Source: Datisca glomerata (Eukaryota; Streptophyta; Magnoliopsida; Cucurbitales; Datiscaceae). From it: a DNA stretch of 64,000 nt. The notes beneath the pieces are model-generated. The model worked only from the letters and a program-made list of their open reading frames with translations. It was not told the DNA's origin and searched no databases. Each line of letters begins with the position of its first letter. Within the stretch, counting starts at the first letter, position 1. The DNA is taken from assembly GCA_003255025.1 (NCBI GenBank), contig QANY01013250.1, positions 2,217,023 to 2,281,022 of the forward strand. Direction: 5' to 3'. A program made the position numbers and the translations under genes. Of this stretch, positions 38,140-48,581 are shown piece by piece.

Positions 38140-40345
38140 TGTCGAGGTTTTTTGTAAACTAGACTCTTACACACACTATTTTGCTTTTTTGCTAAACTAG
38201 ACTCTTACACTAACTATTTTACAGAAATAGACTCATTCCCTAATTTTTGTTTACCATGACCCCTGGTCCAATTTCCACTCAAAATGTATTTGTGAAATTA
38301 CATGTTTACCCTTCACCTTATCCAAATATATGCCACACTCTCTCTTTCTCTCTTCTTCTGTGCTTTTTCAGAGATGACCATTGCGTTCTTGCCAAAGAAG
38401 ATGACATATGCGTTCTTACCAAAGAAGACGACCGAATCTCTGCAACCCACCTCATTTGTCTTTCTTCGTTTTTCATTTTTTCGACTTCTTCGTTCTCTTC
38501 TTCATTTTCTTCTTGGTCTTCTTCCTTCTTCATTCAACTGCAAAAAAATGTTAGTTCTTATTTTTGGAACATGTAAAAGTTTTGTTTTCTTTCTTTTTTT
38601 TTCTGGAAAACTTGAATTTTCATAAGTTTTTTCTGTTCATGAGTTTTCTGGGAATATTTATTTATTTTCTTCTTTCTGAAATGTTGTTTGAAGTTCATTT
38701 ATTGTACATGATCACTACAAGATGATAGTGCAGTGTAAACGAGGTCTACACGAGCCTCATGTAGTCATCATGTAGCCTACACGATGAGTACACAGACCTC
38801 GTGTGCACATCATGGTCACTATGTACTCTTCCGATTTTAATACAATGATATTTAACAAAACTCATCTTCATTTTTTATTTTTTCATGCTTCATTTGTTTT
38901 ATGATTTTACAACTTTCTTATTTGTTGAAAAACCCATCTTAATGCTTCATTTGTTATTTTTGTACTACACGACGGGGTACACTAGCGTCGTATAGTCTAC
39001 ACGATGGACACAAGATGCCAGTGTACCCTCATCATGTAGACTACATGATGGTTATACGACGTCAGTGTATCTATCGTGTAGACTATACAATGGCTACACG
39101 AGGTCAGTGTAGGCATCATGTAGACTACATGATGACTACACGAGGTCCACCTACCCATCGTGTAGTATACATGACGGCTACACGAGACTCGTGTAGTACT
39201 CGTGTAGACATTATGAAGGTAAGAGTGTACATGATGTGTACATGAGGTCTGTGTACCATTGTGTAGACTACACGAGGTCAGTGCACCCATCGTGTATACT
39301 ACACGATGGATCCACAAGGTCGTTGTAGTATTTGTGTAGACATTATGATGGCAAAATAGCGCGCAAGATGACTACACGTGTATCGCCCCCCATCGTGTAG
39401 TTTACATGATGATTACATGATGCTAGTGTACTCATCGTGTAGTCTGCACGATACTAGTGTACCCATAGTGTGGTCTGTGTACCCAAATTTACGATCAAAA
39501 TAACTTTCAGGCCTACAAAAGTGCTTAAAACATTTATTTTTTGGGCCTGAACTGGGTAGTAATAGGTAAACCCAATTTGATATGTAGATCTCTGAATAAG
39601 CCTCGATTTAATATCTTACGAGACATGTGGTTCAACCCGAGTCAAAAGTTACGCCCTCCGGAAGTTTGTTGGACCATAAACATTAAAAAATTTTAATGGA
39701 TTTTTCAAATACTTGAGACTATATTTTATTCTTCAATTTCAAAAGTATTCTTAACAGAAATACATGTGTACCAATCGTGTAGTCAACACGATACACGTGT
39801 ACCCATCGTGTAGTATACACAATTGATACACGATGTCATTGTACCCGATCATCATGTGGTCTACACTATGGCTGCACGATGCCAGTACTACTGAAAAATC
39901 TGAAGTAAATTATAAAAAATTGAAACAATTTTGTCCCTATCCTCAGGCTTGAAACTATTAACTTCCTCTACCATAAAATCGCATGTTAGGAATATGAGAA
40001 ATTATCGGTAAAAAAAAACCACGTGAATGACACTCTAAAAATGAAACGTCGAAGGATTAAAAAAATGAAACATCGAAGGATTAAAAAAAAATGAAACATC
40101 GAAGAATAACTAGAAGAAGGAATTGTTGCCCCAAAAATGGGCAAAAACTCATTTTCAGATCTGGTTGTGGCTAGATCTGGTTCAGATCTGTAAAAATGGG
40201 CAAAAACTCATTTTCACATTTGGGTCAGATTTGATTTGTCGTTAGATCTGGTTTAGAGATTCGATCATTTTCTTCAGTCGTCTTCTTCGTTCGTCTTCTT
40301 TGGTAAGAACGCAGAGGTCGTCTTTTTTGGCAAGAACGCAAAGGT
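38140..40345. mobile_element. MULE-like fold-back element with palindrome array, right end lost
   Basis: The left arm contains TTTTTGCTAAACTAGACTC (38180), similar to the terminus of the 615-bp element at 23190, preceded by a near-copy at 38143. An inverted repeat of ~70 bases pairs 38380-38440 (GCGTTCTTGCCAAAGAAGA, GCGTTCTTACCAAAGAAGA) with 40275-40345 in the opposite orientation. The interior is a palindrome array. The sequence beyond 40345 is gypsy integrase, so the outer right arm and target duplication are missing. No coding sequence. Assignment to Mutator-like elements is inference from the terminus similarity. Confidence 0.55.
38720..39890. repeat. Fold-back minisatellite of ATCGTGTAG/CTACACGAT units
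   Basis: The unit is roughly 44 bases: CATCGTGTAG, one or two bases, its reverse complement CTACACGATG, then 'gctacacgaggtcagtgtaccc'. About a dozen diverged units lie in three clusters (38720-38815, 38965-39480, 39765-39890) separated by unique sequence. Each unit can form a ~10-bp hairpin, and neighbouring units can pair with one another. Confidence 0.9.
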
Positions 40346-40495
40346 GTGGAGAAGCGATTCGTGATCTTTAGATCTTCACAAAAGTTTTTACTAAGCTCTT
40401 GGTGAACTGAAGTCTGTTGTCAGATACTAAGATCTGGGGGGATCCCGTACCTGCACACCAAGTTTTTCCGTAGGAACCATTTTCCTTATTCTTTA
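40346..40495 (-). pseudogene. Gypsy integrase core fragment (copy 2)
   Basis: The - strand encodes ILVSDNRLQFTKSLVKTF, corresponding to VLISDNKLQFTGNMVKTF of the copy at 1990-3266. Only about 50 residues remain, with a frameshift before ILVSDN. Confidence 0.8.
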
Positions 40496-40499
40496 CCAT

Positions 40500-40840
40500 C
40501 AGATCCGAGCTAAATGAACAACAAAATGGAGAACTCTTAAAAAATAGTCTTGATAAACCAGAGAGAATAAGCAAAGTGGCCCTGATCAGAATGACCCGTT
40601 ACACTCAGAAAAGGAGAACTTATTTTCAGAAGAAGGTAAGAAAACGGGAATTCCAATCAAGAGACTTGATAGAAAAACTTCCAAATGGAAGGGAAGCTCA
40701 GAACAACCTGGGAGGGACCATACAACATCAACAAAATAAGAGGAAGCGCCTTTTATCACTTGGAAACAGAAGAAGGAAATAAATTGCAGAAGCCATGGAA
40801 TGTGATTCATCTAAAAAATATTTTATGTAAATAATATAAG
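40500..40840 (+). pseudogene. Gypsy integrase C-terminal region (copy 2), inverted relative to its core
   Basis: The + strand encodes EQQNGELLKNSLDK, RMTRYTQKRRTYFQKKVRKR (40588-40650). In a shifted frame it reads WEGPYNINKIRGSAFYHLE (about 40707-40765) and ends with KPWNVIHLK (about 40790-40815): the usual end of a gypsy integrase. The preceding core lies on the other strand, so this element suffered an internal inversion. Confidence 0.8.
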
Positions 40841-40929
40841 AAATCTGTTATAATGAGACATCTTTCCCATGATTTTTCCCGCAAGGGTTTTTCACATAAA
40901 AATAGTGGCGCCAATCATCTCTCCTCAAC

Positions 40930-41225
40930 ATAATCACTATTGAAAAGGAACTAAGGGCATAAAAAATATTTAGGAGGGGCAGTTCATAAGTTCTACTCTC
41001 ATAAGGATCTAAAGACATAAAAAGTCATTGAAAGAGGCAATTCATAAGTCATTGAAAGAGGCAATTCATAAGTCATACTCTTAAAATGAACTGAGGGCAT
41101 AAAAAGTCCTTGGGAGAGGCAATTTATAAGTTCTATTCCTAAAAGGAACTAAGAGCATAAAAAATCCTTGGGAGGAGCAGTTCATAAGTCCTACTCCCAG
41201 AAAAAGCTAGGGGCATGAAAAGCGC
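40930..41225. repeat. ~57-bp tandem repeat in gypsy LTR, five to six copies
   Basis: Units carry 'aactaagggcataaaa', 'ttgggagaggca' and 'ttcataagt' blocks; inverted relative to the array at 1530-1745. Confidence 0.85.
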
Positions 41226-41780
41226 TTGAGACATACTCAGGACAAATAACTGAAGAAGGAGAAACCATGAGAGCAGGCGATTCCAACAAGCCCGCTTGTA
41301 ATAAACGGGAAAGGATTAAACAGATAAGAGGCAGAAACAGCCAAAACGGGTAAACATACTCTTGCTTAGGCATCTCTTGAAAAAACTTCCAAGTGTTTAA
41401 AGAACTAAATAGTTGATAAATTTACTTAATTATCTGAAGAGATAGCCATGGAAACTATTAAAAGGGAAAATTATCTTTTATTACTTATGGAAGTTCAGTA
41501 AAGCAGTCAAGAAGGCTAGAAAAAATTGATTGATAAACTTATACTAAGTGTTAAGAATGAAAGGAAGTAGCAAATCATATTGGAAAAATGAGTCATTCCA
41601 TTAAAAAATGAAAAGTTACAAAATGATTCCAAAAAAAAAAGTACAAGACAATGAGAAATGAGAAAGGGAAAGGGGTCCATGCCAAGCAGAATGATCCCCA
41701 AGAAATAGATGTAATCCCTAAGTATAATGAATGCCTCTTTTTATATTGTTATTTTAATCAACTCATACAATTTGAAAACC

Positions 41781-41794
41781 TTATATAAGGCCAA
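41781..41794 (+). promoter_or_regulatory. Candidate TATA box of the gypsy LTR promoter
   Basis: CCTTATATAAGGCC, a palindromic TATA element, lies about 190 bases from the LTR end, with an A- and C-rich initiator-like stretch about 30 bases on, the layout of a plant LTR promoter. Confidence 0.55.
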
Positions 41795-41975
41795 TGTATT
41801 AAAAGAAAATGACACACATTCAATACAAACAAAAGCACACATAATTCAGAGCATTTTACTCCTTACAATCTCTCATTCCTGAACTCTCTCTCTCATTAAT
41901 ACTCATATAACTCTATCCTTATCAAGACTTTTCCTTTCAATCCTTGATTAGCGGAAAAAGACCTTTACAACCAAC

Positions 41976-43170
41976 ATTAATATAAAATTGATTTTCCATT
42001 ATTCACCTAAATCGCTGGTTCCAAAACTGCCACAAAACAAGTAATAATGATTGTATTATAATTACTATCCACGACTCTGATTAAAAAAAAATCTATGTAA
42101 ATTATTTGAAAGCAAACTCATGAATGCGAATCATTAATTCATATTACCTACGCTCCTATCCATCACTTTATTAAGATGATATTACTTAGAATGATTTTGA
42201 GCTTTCATATTTTTAAGCAAATGGTTAATTTAATTTTTTTTATTTTATTTTACCCAAAAAATTCTAAACCACGTGAATACACACTTTCATATATACGCAT
42301 ATCATTTTGTGACAGTATAGACATGTAGGAGGCAAGAAGTTGAGAGAGAGAATCACCGTCTCCAGTTCACAGTGAGTTCCTATACTTTTACACAAATGAA
42401 TCTCTACTTTCTATGGTAAATTCAATATTTTACTTTTATTTTACCATAAAATTTCATGCCAGGTGAAAACATTTCCATGTATACACGTTTGTGATTGTAA
42501 AGACAAATAGAGAGACAAGGAGTTGAGATAGATCATAATCTCCATCCCAAAGTTCATGGTGAGTTACCTCAATTTTTCTTTTTAAATTTACATTACAAAA
42601 TATTTTGGTACAATATAGTTATATATACCATGAGAAAACTCAAAAAATTATGATATGTTCATGCATACTCTATGTGCAATGTGCACATTCACTTTATCAT
42701 AATATCGATGTATCCAAGCAAAAAAAAGATTGCTGAAAAATGGCTCATTTCGTTGTAAATTATATTACTAACGACAAACCAATAAGAAAAGTCATTGCAA
42801 CACAAAAATCGATGGAAATGCTTATCATTTACTAGGGGTACACTATTTCGATTTGTAAAGAATCTCTTCAAGATCAATGTCAATGAGTAAAGTTGAGAAT
42901 ATTGAATTATTTAGCACAACTCCTTGGGTGAAATCCGATGTGTAAGAGCAAACGCAGACACGTATAAAATAATACCACCACACGTGCAATGCGTGTGATT
43001 ATAGTTTAGTTAACTCTAATTGGCTGTTCCATAAAATAATACCACCACATTTTTAAGTACCAAACTTGGAGAATCTGCAAGAAATTTACTATACAAGTAA
43101 TTTCCAGAACATTATGTATGGAACAAACAATCAACAATATGGACACCAAGAAAGAAAAGACAGGTCATAT
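41976..43170. other. AT-rich non-coding region with ~195-bp tandem duplication
   Basis: No gene. Two diverged copies at about 42232-42420 and 42430-42600 share 'ttttattttacc', 'aggtgaa/acgtgaa', 'gttgaga', 'atctcc' and 'ggtgagtt' blocks in the same order. A direct repeat of 'ataaaataataccaccaca' is at 42965 and 43032. Confidence 0.6.
42976..42994. other. Helitron-like 3' hairpin
   Basis: CACACGTGCAATGCGTGTG is a near-perfect hairpin followed at 43005 by GTTAACTCTAATTG. The same CATGTGCAATGCACATG/GTTAACTCTAATTG pairing recurs at 45328-45386, on either side of the Helitron helicase. Confidence 0.5.
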
Positions 43171-45010
43171 CTAGGATTAATGGATCAACCCAGCTGAAGG
43201 AGAAAGATATTACTTAAGATTATTGTTAAATCATGTTGTGGGACCAACATCTTTTTATTATCTTTTAACAGTTGATGGCATTCGATATGCTACATTTAAG
43301 GAAGCAACATAAAAAGAGGACTCCTGAAATATGATAAAAGTATTATTGAATGTCTTGATGAAGCGTCGACATATCAAATGCCTCATGCATTTAGAAGACT
43401 TTTGCGACATTATTGGCACATTTTGAACCTACGGAAGTGAGATCCTTATAGGACTCCTACTTTGAAATTATGTTAGAAGATTATAAATTGCACAATACTT
43501 CTGAAGACTTAAATGTACAATGCACATTAAAGGATATAATTTTCTTTCTAGAATCTATGGGAAGAAAAATTGAAGACTTTGATCTACCAACCATTAAGAA
43601 TGACATATCTGATGATGACTCCTTCAATACAAGAGAGATAAAAGAGGAAGAATCTATAGATGTATCGTAGCATCAATAAAACTAAAACATAGAGCAAAAG
43701 ATAGCATATGGTAGTATAATTGAACGAATTCAAACAGGTCAATCAAGTGTTTTTTTGTAGATGGTCATGGGGGAAAAACCTTTATATATCGTACATTGCT
43801 TGTCAATGTAAGATCATAAGGAATGATAGCTCTCGCTACAGCAACTTCTGGTGTCGCTGCTGTAATTATGCCTAGAGGACAAATAACACATTCAAGATAT
43901 AATATACCACTACAAACAAATGAATCGATAATTTGTAATATATCCAAACAAAGTATTAAATCTGAGTTGATTAGAAGAGAAAATTTGATCATATGGGATG
44001 AAGCACCAATGGCAATGCGATTCATAATTGAGACAGTGGATAGAACTTTACGAGATATAATGGAGAATTCTGAACCATTCGGTAGAAAAGTTTTTGTTTT
44101 TGGAGAAGATTTTAGGTAAGTTCTACCAGTTGTACCACGGGCAACAAGACAACAAACAGTTAATATGAGCTTGGTGAGATCACACTTGTGCGGTAGAATG
44201 GAAAAGTTATGTTTAACAACAAACATGAGGGCAAGAAGTGACCAAAGTTTTGCAGAGTTTCTTTTAAGAATAGGCAATGGAGAAGAATTGAGAATTTACG
44301 ATGACCATATATTGTTACCAGAACAAATGATAATCAAGTATCATGATGATGAATCTTCAGAGTTAGAGTTGATTAACAGTGTTTTTACAAATTTACACAG
44401 CAGTGCATGTTCACCAGAATACTTGACCAAACAAGAAATTTTGGCAACAACCAATGAGAATGTTGATAAATTAAATAATAGAATAATAGATATATAACCT
44501 AGAGAAAACTAACATTCATGAGTTTTGATGCGGCCATCGACGACACGAATAATTATTACCAACAAGAATTTTTGAATACATTGCTATCAAATGACGTCCC
44601 CCTTCATTATCTTGTTTTGAAAAAACTATCATGTTACTAAGGAATTTAGACCCATCAAATGTCTATATAATGGAACAAGAATGGTTTGCAAAGGATTTAG
44701 AAAGCAAATTATACATGCAGAAATAACTATCGGAGAACATGTTGGTAAACAAGTTCTTCTTCCACATATTCATTTGAGTCCAACAAATGATGAAGGGTAC
44801 CCATTCAAATTGAAAAGGAAACAATTTCTCGTTCGTTATGCTTTGCTATGACTATTAATAAAGCACAAGGACAAACAGTCCCTCACGTTGGTCTATATCT
44901 TCCACAACATATTTTTTCTCATAGACAACTATATGTCACACTATCCAAAGGGGCCTCAATGACAACAACAAATTTTAGTTAATGGATAGAAAAGAATTTG
45001 GAGTAACGAC
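43171..45010 (+). pseudogene. Helitron PIF1-type helicase remnant
   Basis: Reading across frames: NPAEGERYYLRLLLNHV (about 43190-43240), TVDGIRYATFKEAT, ECLDEAST-QMPHAFRRLF (about 43350-43400), a 66-codon open stretch (43470-43670), then the nucleotide-binding site. Walker A reads DGHGGKTFIYR where the family has DGPGGTGKTF, so two residues are missing. Further motifs follow: LATATSGVAAVIMPRG (43827), LIIWDEAPM (motif II, about 43985), LTTNMRAR (44215). The end is NDEGYPFKLKRKQFLVRYA (about 44785-44845) and HRQLYVTLSKG-like sequence (about 44920-44955). This is the helicase half of a Helitron RepHel protein; the Rep/HUH nuclease half is absent. Multiple stops; inactive. Confidence 0.88.
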
Positions 45011-45327
45011 AAAAAAATATTGTTAACTAAGGTATCCTTTATTATCACAATAAAATAAAAATATTCAATTCATGTTTTATGATATAAAATTTAATACTTT
45101 CTCATTTTCTTTGCAGTGAGGATGAGTAAGTTCAAAGATATATAAAATAATCATTCATTGATCTTAAACCAAACAAATGTATGTTTTTCATAATTATTTA
45201 TGCTCATATTTTTGCGTTACAAAAATTTAGGGTTTAGAAACAGAATACCACTAACATATTCACAATTTATAATTCTAGAGAAAATTTATAAAATATCATT
45301 ATTACTAATTTCATACTTATATATTCA

Positions 45328-45386
45328 TGTGCAATGCACATGTTCAAGGACAAGAACATTAAGTACTGTTAGTTAACTCTAATTGA
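45328..45386 (+). other. Candidate Helitron 3' terminus
   Basis: Hairpin CATGTGCAATGCACATG followed ~35 bases on by GTTAACTCTAATTG. Helitrons end in a short hairpin followed by CTRR; CTAA|T here would fit, although the spacing is longer than usual. Confidence 0.4.
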
Positions 45387-45460
45387 TCATGTAAACTTGG
45401 TGCATGGTTAGATATGCCACTTGGTGTGATTTCAAATGTTTATACCTAACTTTATTTACA

Positions 45461-45489
45461 CTAGTAAAGTATCACGTGCGATGCACGTG
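45461..45489 (-). other. Helitron 3' terminus in opposite orientation
   Basis: On the - strand: hairpin CACGTGCATCGCACGTG, then ATACTTTA, CTAG and T. A hairpin about 8-10 bases before CTRR followed by T is the standard plant Helitron end and insertion context. Confidence 0.6.
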
Positions 45490-47512
45490 ACTCGACCAAA
45501 TTACTTTTAATTTATATCTATTACATACATTGTTAGCACAATTCATAATTTGGTATCAATGTTTTGATTTAATTTATATTAATTGAATAAGTTATGTATG
45601 CCTTATAAGAAAATCAAATATGCATGCCTATTTAATTTTCTTCATATAATGTACATAATAAATCTTGTAATATTCCTCAAGTTTAATGTTCGTAAGTTCT
45701 TCAAGTTCATCCTCAAGTTTAATGTTCGTAAGTTCTTCAAGTTCAACCAATAATCTCTAATATTGATATTTCTTTTACTATATAAATAATTATTTTTTAT
45801 AAATCTCAATAATTTAAACAAAACTGTAACGTGGAAGATACTCTTCAAGTCCATATAATTATGATATATAATTAACATTTACACTGCTAAAGATACAATT
45901 GATCATTTCAACAAAAGTTAATATGCGAAAACTCTTCACTTAACAAAGCTAGATTCCGTTGATACTTTTATCATATTGATAATTAACATTTACAATACTA
46001 AATTTGTACATAAAGATATTTTGAGAACTTCAACAATAAATTTAATATATGAAAATTCTGCACTTAATTTAATAATGAATTTCTATAATTGGGAACCTCT
46101 TAAAACAAAAACATATGCATCGGTTTATAAAAAAAATTAACAAAGGTAATTAATATAGAATGTCATTTTAGATACTATAAGAATGATATATGGACAAAAG
46201 GGTAAAAAATAATTCTGATTTGACCCACATTTTTTATATATTAAAGATTAGTCTATGATAATATGCATTGCACGTGTAATTACATTTTCTCTAAAGTAAG
46301 CTTAATTATAGTGTAATATACTTGATAAAATTTTACATACTAAAGGCACACAAACTTCTTCCAACATTTGAAGTTAGAAATTTTGCAAATAAACTAATGT
46401 AAATAATGGACATGAAAATCAACATATTTAAAGGAGGAAATGATGTAATTGAAAGAAACATAAAATGCATAAGCAAAACTAAACTTAGCATTAGTCATAT
46501 CTCATCAGACTATAAAAGACAATCAATAAAAAACTAAAAGTTTGAGGATCTATGAGAACTATATATTTAAATAGTAAAAAAAATACATTTAAATATTTTA
46601 AAACAATTGGTATGTAACTATTTTTATAGAAAAATAATTTTAAGCGGAGGCTTTTCAATATGAAATGATTAAATGTAAGTTATAATTGTGTTTTGTAACT
46701 TATATATTGTGCCTCTTTGACTTTAATTTATAACTTTCACCCTCAATTATTGTATTAATTTACGGCTATAATGATATCTTAAGAATATCTTCATTATGGT
46801 TGGATCAATTGGTCAATTTTTTTCAAATATTCTCACTTTTAGAACTAATATGATATATAAGATTTAAGAAAATGACTAATTTATCCATCGTACTTTTTGA
46901 CAATGATATTTTAAAATATTTCATTTTCATAATTTTACATAACATCTCAATTAAATCGTTTTCTCTCTCTCTTTGTATAAAATTTGATGGAGAGACAAAC
47001 ATAACGTGGTTAATGCTATTATTACACATGTGGGACTCACTAATAAACAATAGACAAAAAAATATATCCTCTCTCCCAACTCATTTTCCTCCACCTCAAT
47101 TCCCCCAAAAGTCCAAAACCCATCTCTCTTTTTTACTTCATAAAATTAATTTTTAATTTCAGCTTTATTACTGCATTTGTTTCTCTCTCTCATTACATCT
47201 CTCTCTCACTTTGCTTCATCTCCTTCGTGTTCTTTCTCTCGTGGTTTCATCTCTCATATTTTTTGTTTAATTTTTCAATTTGTGCCATATCTCACCTAAT
47301 CCCTTAATTAATTTCACCAAATCTGTCAAACCCCCTTGCTGATTTCACTTTTCAATTTGTTCTTCACCTGCTATCTTTCCAACCGACTCATCTTCCATAC
47401 CATACCCACAGCCAACCACAGTCCTCCTCACACGCTCCACACATGACTCTCCACGTGCGTGTTCCGTCTTCACAATTCCACCTTGTTTCTGGGGTGAAAC
47501 GAATCAAAGTTA
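45490..47512. other. AT-rich non-coding stretch
   Basis: No recognisable gene. A 28-base direct duplication (cctcaagtttaatgttcgtaag) occurs at 45674 and 45711. From 47080 to 47460 the sequence becomes CT-rich and GC-richer, resembling a plant leader, but no supported reading frame follows before the LTR at 47513. Confidence 0.4.
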
Positions 47513-48195
47513 TGTAAGCAATTCATTTAATTGATATTCCATTAAACAAACTCAAATTCAAAATCTGTAGAAGTTTATGATTTTCATATAATTGGATATA
47601 GAAAACATACCTTGATCCATTATGTATTATTTGATCCTTGAATAAATTAGTAGGAAATTGAGTTTCTCATTCTATCCCTTTCTAATACTTCAAGTGATGG
47701 TTTTTGATATTCAATAATAGGAAGAAGAATGACCAAATCCCTTTGTTTTATTTTAGGATTTTAATTACACATTGCTATCAAATGTTGCATAAGTAACTTT
47801 CCTCAATTAAAATAACCCAATAGGATTTTAGTATTTCACAATTAAACCACAAAATTTATCATAATCATATAATATATGTCCATGGTCAAATTACGGTTTA
47901 TATTCTCTCACTCGACCATGTGCATAACTCCTTAACGTGGTTAAATAAGGAGAATATAACGTGCATATATTACATACTAAATCTTTATTATATTAGTCAT
48001 TTAAGGCGTCATGGTTATACGGAGAATATGAGTCATGGCGGTCACATGTTAATATTTTAACATAGTCCCTACCTATGAACGGGAAGTATAAAATGGTCCA
48101 ATAAACCATCATTCTTGTTAACATTAATCTATCCATTAATGTATACTAAATAGATAAACAGGAAATAACAGAAACGTAAAAATTGAGCTTAGAGT
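47513..48195 (-). mobile_element. Copia element C, 3' LTR
   Basis: Direct match, in the same orientation, to 62518-62906, from TGTAAGCAATTCATT through the shared 'ccttgatccattatgtatt' and 'tatgtccatggtcaaatta' blocks. It lies just beyond the end of the RNase H coding of element C. The end at ~48195 is estimated from the RNase H stop codon (48205). Confidence 0.8.
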
Positions 48196-48576
48196 GTCAA
48201 ATAATTATCCATAATGCATCATATAGAAAATATCAATAATTACATTCAAGACCCATTTTTCAATATGTTCATTAAATATCTTTGGTGCTAGCCCTTTAGT
48301 TAATACGTCTGCAATCATAAGTTTGATGCTTATATGCTCAATTGACAACTTTAATTTCTGAACTTCTTGTTTCAAGGCAAAGTACTTTAATTCCATATGT
48401 TTAGCACCTTAAGAATACTTGTCATTTCTTAAAAAGAAGACTGCTACAAAATTATCACAATAAATTTTTAGCGGTCCGGTATTACTGTCAACAACCTCAA
48501 GTCCTGAAATAAAGTTTTACAACCATAAACCATGAACTGTGGCCTCAAGCATGCCACAAACTCAGCTTCCATGGTG
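48196..48576 (-). pseudogene. Copia element C RNase H, C-terminal part
   Basis: Resumes exactly where the other half stops (TMEAEFVACLR, 48576-48540), then ELKYFALKQEVQKLKLSIEH (48396-48337) and MIADVLTKGLAPKIFNEHIE. Frames shift in between. The first half is at 56119-56277, 7.5 kb away, with element E between. Confidence 0.88.
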
Positions 48577-48581
48577 GATGT

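Larger units (their letters stand above)
40845..41975 (+). mobile_element. Ty3/gypsy LTR (copy 2)
   Basis: Begins about TGTTATAATGAGACATC just after the integrase end and ends about CTTTACAACCAACA; roughly 1.13 kb. It has the inverted counterpart of the 57-bp repeats found at 1530-1745. A TATA box and a downstream stretch rich in CT and 'ctctctctc' (41860-41900) fit an R-U5 region. Ends estimated by TG...CA and context. Confidence 0.6.

Noticed and set aside
38318..38533. Acidic 71-codon - strand frame (MKKEEDQEENEEEN...)
   Set aside because: Low-complexity translation of a CTT-rich stretch in the MULE-like element arm.
38997..39317. 106-codon - strand frame over the palindrome array
   Set aside because: Periodic translation of the minisatellite, not a conserved protein.
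46872..47156. 94-codon + strand frame
   Set aside because: AT-rich, then CT-rich leader-like sequence; no recognisable motifs and no splice-supported continuation.
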